The notes below the pieces were generated by a model. The model was not told where the DNA came from. It made no database searches and saw only the letters and a program-made list of their open reading frames with translations. Below are positions 1 to 4,587 of a stretch of DNA of 9,508 nt, in pieces. This DNA comes from an uncultured Selenomonadaceae bacterium (GTDB lineage: Bacteria > Bacillota > Negativicutes > Selenomonadales > Selenomonadaceae), in assembly GCA_905236325.1 (NCBI GenBank), contig CAJOPJ010000037.1, forward strand, positions 1-9,508, in the 5' to 3' direction. Positions within the stretch are counted from its first letter, which is position 1, and every line of letters starts with the position of its first letter. The position numbers and the translations under genes were made by a program.

Positions 1-174
1 AACTTGACAACTTCAAGCGAGAACGTCCAGGCAGCTGAATCCACAATTCGTGACGCTGATATGGCTAAAGAAATGACCAACTACACCAAGAACAATGTTC
101 TGCTTCAGGCTGCACAGTCTATGCTTGCACAGGCTAACCAGTCCTCCAGCGCAGTTCTCAGCTTGCTCCAGTAA
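1..174 (+). CDS. fliC: Flagellin, C-terminal end (partial)
   Basis: Reading frame 1 is open from the window edge to TAA at 172-174 and gives 57 residues. They contain the conserved terminal helix of flagellin (D1/D0): an AAESTIRDADMAKEM block, then TKNNVLLQAAQSMLAQAN, ending in VLSLLQ. In flagellins this helix packs in the filament core and is needed for export and polymerisation. The N-terminus and variable domain lie outside the window. Codon use differs from the rest of the window: all six Gln codons are CAG and five of six Asn codons are AAC, whereas the other genes favour AAT and other A/T-ending codons. That fits the high expression expected of a filament protein. No intrinsic terminator follows closely; the first strong one is about 225 nt downstream (401-433), so the mRNA may carry a long structured 3' end. 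The family call is secure; which flagellin paralogue it is cannot be told. Confidence 0.95.
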   Translation, partial: NLTTSSENVQAAESTIRDADMAKEMTNYTKNNVLLQAAQSMLAQANQSSSAVLSLLQ

Positions 175-231
175 TTTAGCAGGTTAGGACTTTGGAGATT
201 AACTTCAAGGTTTAGTTAGATAAATATATGT

Positions 232-433
232 GGTAGTAAAAAAACATAAGGCGTTGGAGTTGTCGGCAAAAGTCGGCGGCTCCTTTGCCTAGCAATTATA
301 GCTTTAACTTCAAACTTAGCGACTGAAATTTAGGTCGGAAAATTCATTCAGTTAACATATCAGCTTCGGCTGATTGTTATAGTTTTTACTACTACCAAGG
401 GTCTCTTTCTACCGAAAGGGACGATTTTTTTTT
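232..433 (+). ncRNA. Candidate structured RNA between flagellin and gmk
   Basis: This sits in the 320-nt gene-free stretch 175-495. The + strand folds by eye into a closed multi-branch structure. A long-range stem pairs 232-238 with 390-396 and 240-245 with 382-387. Hairpin A spans 249-290: 249-252 pairs with 287-290, then a 3x3 internal loop, then 256-267 pairs with 272-283 without a break around an AAAA loop. Hairpin C pairs 322-326 with 348-352 and 327-331 with 340-344. Hairpin B directly abuts it (353-357 with 375-379, 359-364 with 369-374) and carries a C(UUCG)G tetraloop. Hairpin A uses four G-U wobbles, which pair only in RNA of this strand. An intrinsic terminator follows at 401-433. 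It may be a processed flagellin 3' UTR, an independent small RNA, or a leader for gmk. I do not recognise a known family and see no clear promoter at 175-231. The fold is inferred by hand, without energy calculation. Confidence 0.5.
401..433 (+). terminator. Intrinsic terminator after flagellin / structured RNA
   Basis: A 9-bp stem (401-409 with 414-422, one U-G pair) closes a TACC loop and is followed after two bases by nine consecutive T (425-433). This is the strongest terminator in the window. It separates the flagellin transcript and the candidate structured RNA from gmk, which starts 62 nt later. Confidence 0.9.
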
Positions 434-464
434 ATTTACAGGAAAATTTTTTTGTTGGCAGAAT

Positions 465-490
465 TAACATACAGAAAAAATTTTGGAGGT
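465..490 (+). promoter_or_regulatory. gmk leader: ribosome binding site and a weak possible -10
   Basis: GGAGGT at 485-490 is a strong Shine-Dalgarno 5 nt before the gmk ATG. The stretch 434-484 must hold the gmk promoter if gmk is not reached by read-through of the terminator at 401-433. The best -10 I can offer is TAACAT (465-470). It lies 25 nt before the start codon, close to the 26-27 nt seen for two better promoters in this window. No credible -35 or TGn extension accompanies it, so the promoter part is tentative while the ribosome binding site is clear. Confidence 0.35.
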
Positions 491-495
491 AATTT

Positions 496-1104
496 ATGGA
501 ACAGGGAATATTGATTGTGATTTCCGGAGCAAGTGGAACAGGTAAAGGCACAGTTTGCAAAAAATTGTTGTCGGAAATGCCGGAAATTTATTACTCAATT
601 TCGGCGACGACAAGAAAGCCGCGTTCCGGCGAAACTGACGGCGTGGAATATTTTTTTCTGACTGTGGACGACTTTAAGCAAAAAATTTCTGAAGGCAAAT
701 TTCTTGAGTACGCCGAAGTTTATGGCAATTTTTATGGTACGCCGCTTTACAAAATTGAAGAGCATTTAAAACGCGGCGAAAATGTTTTGCTTGAAATTGA
801 CACGCAAGGCGCATTAAATGTTATGCAAAAATGTCCTGAAGGCGTTTTTATTTTTCTGTTGCCGCCGAGTCTTGAGGAACTTTACAGCAGAATAAAAAAT
901 CGCGGCACTGAATCTGAAGAAACCTTGCAGACAAGATTCAGTGCGGCGAAGGCTGAAATTGAAATTGGCAAAAAATATCAGTACGCAGTTGTTAATGACA
1001 CAGTTGACGCGGCAGTTGAAAAAATTAAATCAATCATCACAGCCGAAAGTTTGAAAGTTCAGCGCAATGAAAATATTTTTAATGCGGTTGAGGAGGATAA
1101 TTGA
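496..1104 (+). CDS. gmk: Guanylate kinase
   Basis: Cytosolic enzyme that phosphorylates GMP (and dGMP) to GDP with ATP, an essential step from purine synthesis and salvage to GTP. The 202-residue product has the usual bacterial length and all family marks. The P-loop GASGTGKGT is at 11-19. The GMP-binding region has SATTRKPRSGE (36-46), VEYFF (50-54) and EYAEVYGNFYGTP (71-83). LLEIDTQGA (98-106) is the Walker B-like strand, and the adenine/lid region has SRIKNRG (131-137) and RF (147-148). The ATG at 496 is fixed by GGAGGT at 485-490. It is the first gene of a tight rightward unit; the HAD phosphatase gene begins on the base after its stop codon. In many Bacillota gmk stands between remA and rpoZ. 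Here neither is adjacent: a flagellin lies upstream and a phosphatase downstream. Confidence 0.97.
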   Translation: MEQGILIVISGASGTGKGTVCKKLLSEMPEIYYSISATTRKPRSGETDGVEYFFLTVDDFKQKISEGKFLEYAEVYGNFYGTPLYKIEEHLKRGENVLLEIDTQGALNVMQKCPEGVFIFLLPPSLEELYSRIKNRGTESEETLQTRFSAAKAEIEIGKKYQYAVVNDTVDAAVEKIKSIITAESLKVQRNENIFNAVEEDN

Positions 1105-1902
1105 ATGGCGATAAAATTATTTGTCAGTGATATTGATGGCACATTGTTAATGCCTGGAAAAATGCCGTCGGAAAAAAATATTGAGGCAATTCACAAAATG
1201 CAGAAAGCAGGAATTATTTTTACAATCGCAACCGGCAGAATGTATCCTGCTACAGTTCCGATTGTAAAGGCTATTGGCGTTGACGCGCCGATAATCAGCT
1301 ACAATGGTGCAATGATTCGCACGCAGGAAAAAATTTTGCACAGCGATTATATTCAGAAAGATTTAATTTGCGAAATTGTGGATTTTTTTCAAGCGCGAAA
1401 TTTCCACCTGCAAACATACAGCAATGATGTTCTGCGTTATCCTGCGAAAAATAAATTGACAGATATGTATGAGGCATCGCAAAAAACTTTGGGCGAGTCA
1501 GTCGGTTGGGAAGGCTTGAAAAAATTTACTGAAAATGTTTGTAAGCTGCTTGGACTTTCAGATATTCCTGAAGAATGTTCAAAAATTTCAGCTGAACTGC
1601 GCGAAAATTTTTCCGGCAGGATTGAAGTTACAAGATCTGCACCAATGCTTGTTGAAATTATGAACAAAGGCGTTTCAAAGGCAGCGGCAGTGAAAATTCT
1701 TGCGCAGAAATTTAATATTGATATTTCTGAAGTCGCAGCTATTGGTGACAGCGATAATGACTTGTCAATGTTGAAAGTTGCCGGTACAAGTATTGCGATG
1801 GGAAATGCGACTGATGAAGTCAAAAAGACCTGCAAATTTATAACTTCGGGTTGTGAAGCGGACGGCTTTGCGGCGGCAGTTGAAAAATTTATTTTAGCTT
1901 AA
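1105..1902 (+). CDS. Cof-type HAD-IIB family hydrolase
   Basis: Predicted Mg-dependent phosphatase of the haloacid dehalogenase superfamily, Cof/YwpJ type. Such enzymes usually dephosphorylate sugar phosphates, flavin mononucleotide or similar small metabolites; the substrate cannot be read from sequence. The 265 residues show all four HAD motifs: DIDGT (9-13, nucleophile D9 and acid/base D11), TIATGR (40-45), the motif III lysine K192 in SKAAA, and GDSDND (214-219, metal binding). YNGAM (66-70) and GNATDEVK (233-240) are also typical of the Cof group. The IIB cap lies between motifs II and III, roughly residues 80-185. The start is set by AGGAGG at 1091-1096 inside the gmk end. The ATG directly follows the gmk TGA with no gap, so the two genes are very probably translationally coupled. 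The small downstream gene follows after 12 nt. A shared pathway with Gmk is not implied by the domain itself. Confidence 0.93.
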   Translation: MAIKLFVSDIDGTLLMPGKMPSEKNIEAIHKMQKAGIIFTIATGRMYPATVPIVKAIGVDAPIISYNGAMIRTQEKILHSDYIQKDLICEIVDFFQARNFHLQTYSNDVLRYPAKNKLTDMYEASQKTLGESVGWEGLKKFTENVCKLLGLSDIPEECSKISAELRENFSGRIEVTRSAPMLVEIMNKGVSKAAAVKILAQKFNIDISEVAAIGDSDNDLSMLKVAGTSIAMGNATDEVKKTCKFITSGCEADGFAAAVEKFILA

Positions 1903-1914
1903 GGGGTGATTGAT

Positions 1915-2226
1915 TTGGAAAAATACAGCGTGGCGATAAGTTACAAAGACAATCTCGGCTACATTGAGTACAATGCACAAAATAAAACCGCACAAGTTAT
2001 CTTGGCGGAAGAGGAAGGTAAGCAAAAAACTGAAGATTTTTTAAATCAAATTCATGAAATTGAAATTCCACATGAAACGCTTTTGGACTTCACGGCGGAA
2101 AAAATAAATCCGCTTGCCGATGTTGAAAGTTTTCAAATTGCGCTTACTAGGCTTTGGGAGGAAACAGGCGTTCATGTGGATTGGAGCAGACCTGTTGATT
2201 ATGTAAAACTTAATCCGCACTATTGA
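1915..2226 (+). CDS. Small conserved-looking protein of unknown function
   Basis: I do not recognise this family. The likely product is a 103-residue acidic soluble protein with no signal peptide or membrane segment. It begins MEKYSVAISYKDNLGYIEYNAQN, suggestive of beta strands, then an Glu/Lys-rich middle, and ends with a helix-like LTRLWEETGVHVDW and the tail YVKLNPHY. A start at GTG 1906 is also open and adds three residues. I prefer TTG 1915, because the GTG lies inside the Shine-Dalgarno-like TAAGGGGTGAT (1900-1910), which resembles the GGAGGTGAT before other genes here and would leave the GTG without a binding site. The gene is third in the gmk unit, 12 nt after the phosphatase stop, and is followed by two terminators. 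It is probably cotranscribed with gmk and the phosphatase. Coding status is supported by position, ribosome binding site and codon use like the neighbours. Confidence 0.75.
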   Translation: MEKYSVAISYKDNLGYIEYNAQNKTAQVILAEEEGKQKTEDFLNQIHEIEIPHETLLDFTAEKINPLADVESFQIALTRLWEETGVHVDWSRPVDYVKLNPHY

Positions 2227-2242
2227 GTTGAATAAAATTTTG

Positions 2243-2272
2243 TAGCCGCGCCTCAAGCGTGGTTATTTTTTT
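2243..2272 (+). terminator. Intrinsic terminator of the gmk unit (first copy)
   Basis: A 9-bp stem (2243-2251 with 2257-2265, two G-U pairs) with loop CTCAA is followed by seven T (2266-2272). It lies 16 nt after the stop of the small third gene. The G-U pairs become A-C mismatches on the other strand, so it should work mainly rightward. Confidence 0.85.
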
Positions 2273-2306
2273 ATCGACAAGTCAACATTGAATCATAAAG
2301 TTTCTG

Positions 2307-2337
2307 TAGCCGCGCCTCAAGTGTGGTTATTTTTTTT
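2307..2337 (+). terminator. Second, duplicated terminator of the gmk unit
   Basis: Copy of the preceding hairpin: 2307-2315 pairs with 2321-2329 around CTCAA, with three G-U pairs, followed by eight T (2330-2337). The T-tract runs into the stop codon (complement of 2336-2338) of the leftward hydrolase gene. The C-to-T change at 2322 turns a G-C pair into G-U, so pairing is kept in rightward RNA only. It is a backup terminator that shields the convergent gene. Confidence 0.8.
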
Positions 2338-3655
2338 AATCGACAGGCAACATTGAATCAAGATAATTATTTAACCATTCGCAAACAGCTTTGCCGATAA
2401 ATTCTTTGCCTTCCGCGTCGGGGTGCAAACCGTCAACAGCTAAATCCTCACGCAAATTGCCGTCCTCATCGACAAAATAATTTGCAACATCAATGTGCTG
2501 TGGTTGTTCACGAATCCAATCGCAGATATAGTCCATGTGCGTTTGCCAATCAGGTTCCGGCGGATCAACAAATTTAATTTTGCGCATAACATAGGGATTT
2601 ACAGGCGTTGGCGTAATAAAAACAGGCAGGATATTGTGCGCTTCGCATTTTTCGCGAATAGCTTTTAAATTGCTTACAGAATGCCAACTTAAAATTCCAT
2701 TGCGATAATCATTCACACCAGCCATAATGAAAAGGACTTCAGGTTTGAAAGGCAAAACATCGCTGTCAAAGCGTTCCAAAATTTGATCTGTAGTATCGCC
2801 GCTTTTGCCAAGATTTTTAACCGGCAAGTCGCAGTAAGTTTCCCAGTTGTAGTAGGCGTTGGAAGGTGGAACTGAAATAGAACCGCCGCCGTGCGTAATT
2901 GAATCGCCAATGGCACAAAATCTTGCAGGTTTGCGTACTAAAAATGTATTGCCGTCATTTTGTTCAGACCAAGCAGTCAAAGGCTTATTATCAGCACTCA
3001 AGCCGCGCACACGCCAAAAATATTCGCCGTCCTCCAAAACAGGTTCAGGATCATAAAAATCAAAATTGTCGTCCTGCGAATGGTATTCAGTCATAAATTC
3101 GCGCACAACTTCATTGTCCTTGATAAGCTGAATTTCATAATGATCTGCGTCCTTACTTGGAATCCAGGAATACACAATATAAATCGGCGGAAAACTCATC
3201 TTGTGAAATTCAGTTGTAGTGCGTGGGCGAATCGGATTTATCTCCGTTGTGATAATTTGCACATTTTCCTGCAAAATATTGTCATCAAAATCCAAAGCCT
3301 CAACTTTGAAAATTTGATCTACATTCGACACAGGAATTTCAATTCCAACTGTGTAGGAAATAAATTCTGCGCTGTCGGAAAAAATTCTGTATTTAACTGC
3401 GCCCGGAACAACCCCCCATGTCAGACGCAAAGTAATTTCATCTGTTGCGCCGGCTGAAAAATTTTCATCGTGGCTGTTGGCGACTTCAGTTACAGATAAA
3501 ACTTTAGCACGGACTTCATTGCGATTATTTGCATCCTGCGTTAAATGATTGCGCGGATTTTGAATTTCTTCCGGAATAATTTCTGTTTCGTCGCCAAGTT
3601 GAAAATGCACCACAGATAAAAATATCGCCAACGCTACAGGCAAAATTTTAAACAT
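2336..3655 (-). CDS. Exported SGNH/GDSL-family hydrolase with two FN3-like modules
   Basis: Predicted extracytoplasmic serine esterase or acetyl-hydrolase; the substrate is unknown, with cell-surface or dietary polysaccharide esters plausible. ATG at 3655 is chosen because GGAGGTG lies 6 nt before it; a TTG five codons upstream is open but overlaps that site. From this start (439 residues) residues 1-21 look like a signal peptide or N-terminal anchor (MFKILPVALAIFLSV, no lipobox, no clear cleavage site). Two beta-sandwich modules resembling fibronectin III follow at about 50-140 and 145-242. The SGNH domain fills about 245-430: block I GDSIT (250-254, nucleophile S252), block II glycine G283 in NLGKSGDTT, block III GVND (313-316, N315), block V DGLHPD (408-413, D408 and H411). 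All four catalytic blocks are intact. It has its own promoter (3705-3733), diverges from the unknown gene at 3793 and converges on the gmk unit. It has no good terminator of its own. Confidence 0.88.
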   Translation of the reverse strand: MFKILPVALAIFLSVVHFQLGDETEIIPEEIQNPRNHLTQDANNRNEVRAKVLSVTEVANSHDENFSAGATDEITLRLTWGVVPGAVKYRIFSDSAEFISYTVGIEIPVSNVDQIFKVEALDFDDNILQENVQIITTEINPIRPRTTTEFHKMSFPPIYIVYSWIPSKDADHYEIQLIKDNEVVREFMTEYHSQDDNFDFYDPEPVLEDGEYFWRVRGLSADNKPLTAWSEQNDGNTFLVRKPARFCAIGDSITHGGGSISVPPSNAYYNWETYCDLPVKNLGKSGDTTDQILERFDSDVLPFKPEVLFIMAGVNDYRNGILSWHSVSNLKAIREKCEAHNILPVFITPTPVNPYVMRKIKFVDPPEPDWQTHMDYICDWIREQPQHIDVANYFVDEDGNLREDLAVDGLHPDAEGKEFIGKAVCEWLNNYLDSMLPVD

Positions 3656-3704
3656 TTGCAACACCTCCAATCTTTACAGATAAATTTCATAAAACTTTAT
3701 TTGA

Positions 3705-3733
3705 ATTGTAACCGAATCAGAAATACATTTCAA
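3705..3733 (-). promoter_or_regulatory. Sigma-A type promoter of the SGNH hydrolase gene
   Basis: On the minus strand TTGAAA (complement of 3728-3733) and TACAAT (complement of 3705-3710) are separated by exactly 17 nt, each one base off consensus. The -10 lies 49 nt upstream of the ATG at 3655, leaving a leader of roughly 40 nt with the GGAGGTG site. It is the best-formed -35/-10 pair in the window. Confidence 0.7.
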
Positions 3734-3756
3734 GATGTTTTAAAAAAAAAATTGCG

Positions 3757-3787
3757 TGATATAATAAAAAAAATTTGCGGAGGTGAT
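3757..3787 (+). promoter_or_regulatory. Extended -10 promoter and leader of the unknown 264-residue gene
   Basis: TGATATAAT (3757-3765) is a perfect extended -10 element (TGn plus TATAAT). No good -35 lies 16-18 nt upstream (best TTTTAA, 3738-3743), as is common for extended -10 promoters. Eight A, then TTTGCGG, then the full Shine-Dalgarno GGAGGTGAT (3779-3787) follow, 5 nt before the TTG start. The whole block nearly repeats in front of uvrC (9354-9385, minus strand). Confidence 0.75.
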
Positions 3788-3792
3788 TTAAG

Positions 3793-4587
3793 TTGGCTAA
3801 TAAAATTTTGGACTTGGGCGCGAAAAAAATTGATTTAAATAATGACGACATACCGATTGCGTTAATTTATTTTGGCAGGCTTGAAGTTCGCAGTTGGGAA
3901 GATTTATTTTTTTCCGCCGTGAAGTGTTTGTTTCTTGAATTTCCTGATGTGATAAATAATCTTTGCAGCAAAGATCCGACGCAAATTTTGTATCTGCGTA
4001 CAACCTCAATTGAAATGAAAAGTCCGCGCAGAATCGCGCCGATTATTTTTTTGGAAACTCATCGCACGCCGATTGAAATTGCTCAAGCATTACGCAAAAT
4101 TTTTATCACCGCCGGCGTTGTTAATATAAATATGAAAATCGAAGTTGCCGAAAAAAAAATAAATCGCGCTGAACTTGAAGAAATTTATTCAATGCCGGAA
4201 AAAATTGAAATAAAAAAATCTGCGCCGAGTGAAAATATTTCTGTTGGTAGCGCAGATTTGGAAGTTCCGACTTTCGGCAGTAAATATTTTATTTTGCGCG
4301 GCGAAAAATTCGGTCCTTTTGCAAATGAAAAAATGCGTTATGTTGAGCTTTTGAAAAATCTGGCTAAAATTTTTCCGGACGAAATGGAAAAATGCGCAGG
4401 AAAACATATCAACAGCCAACATCGCGTAACTTTGGTGAAAGGTGAAAGTTATTTGTATTTTCGCGAGCCGGTTATGTTGCCGAATGATTTATTTGCTGAC
4501 AAAGGTTTTGAGGATTCTGAGTTGCGTGAGAATATGAAATTTTTTTTGGAAAAATGCGGCTTGAAGTTTGAGTCGGTGATTTTTTAA
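3793..4587 (+). CDS. Unrecognised 264-residue protein with two related halves
   Basis: I do not recognise the family. The start is TTG 3793, fixed by GGAGGTGAT at 3779-3787. The product is soluble, charged, and without signal peptide or membrane segment. It appears to have two similar domains joined by a charged linker (about 120-160). Domain 1 (about 25-118) has YFGRLEVRSWEDLFF, a helix ending EFPDVINNL, a strand pair, SPRRIAP and a helix TPIEIAQALRKIFITAGV. Domain 2 (about 164-264) has RGEKFGPF, a helix ELLKNLAKIFPDEMEKC, a strand pair, FREPVMLP and a helix DSELRENMKFFLEKCGL. The shared order is strand, helix ending FPD, two strands, R-x-P, helix, Gly-hydrophobic. This resembles modules I have seen at the C-termini of some bacterial defence or restriction-associated proteins, but too loosely to assign. 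The gene has its own promoter and meets the kinase gene tail to tail, the stop codons overlapping by 3-4 nt with no terminator between. Confidence 0.8.
   Translation: MANKILDLGAKKIDLNNDDIPIALIYFGRLEVRSWEDLFFSAVKCLFLEFPDVINNLCSKDPTQILYLRTTSIEMKSPRRIAPIIFLETHRTPIEIAQALRKIFITAGVVNINMKIEVAEKKINRAELEEIYSMPEKIEIKKSAPSENISVGSADLEVPTFGSKYFILRGEKFGPFANEKMRYVELLKNLAKIFPDEMEKCAGKHINSQHRVTLVKGESYLYFREPVMLPNDLFADKGFEDSELRENMKFFLEKCGLKFESVIF

Larger units (their letters stand above)
2232..2360. repeat. Tandem duplication of about 64 bp carrying a terminator
   Basis: Two head-to-tail copies lie at about 2232-2294 and 2295-2360. They share an ATAAA-rich start, TGTAGCCGCGCCTCAAG (2241-2257 and 2305-2321), a GTGGTTA plus T-tract block, and an end reading CAACATTGAATC. 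They differ by a few substitutions and one or two short indels. The second copy contains the last codons of the leftward SGNH hydrolase gene (DSMLPVD and stop). The first holds a decayed copy of the same end that would read DSMLTCR on the minus strand. This looks like a local duplication of the gene end plus its adjoining terminator. Confidence 0.85.

Noticed and set aside
181..231. Independent promoter for the structured RNA
   Set aside because: TTGGAG (192-197) and AT-rich hexamers at 217-229 were considered, but no pair has acceptable sequence and spacing together.
199..312. Direct repeat TTAACTTCAA (199-208 and about 303-312)
   Set aside because: Ten bases in AT-rich DNA, without further similarity around it; too short to report as a repeat.
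232..396. Known riboswitch or 6S RNA as an identity for the structured region
   Set aside because: I could not find the conserved cores of c-di-GMP, SAM, cobalamin or purine riboswitches. The hairpins sit at the closing stem rather than around a central bubble as in 6S RNA. It is left as an unassigned candidate.
1437..1835. Open frame of 132 residues on the - strand inside the HAD phosphatase gene
   Set aside because: It is antisense to an intact gene with all HAD motifs and has no start signals of its own.
2243..2337. Bidirectional action of the duplicated terminators
   Set aside because: The G-U pairs become A-C mismatches on the minus strand and no good T-tract follows in that direction, so service to the SGNH gene is doubtful.
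2960..3457. Open frame of 165 residues on the + strand
   Set aside because: It lies wholly antisense to the SGNH hydrolase, has no ribosome binding site, and its composition (Asn, Ile, Cys rich) is that of a reverse-frame shadow.
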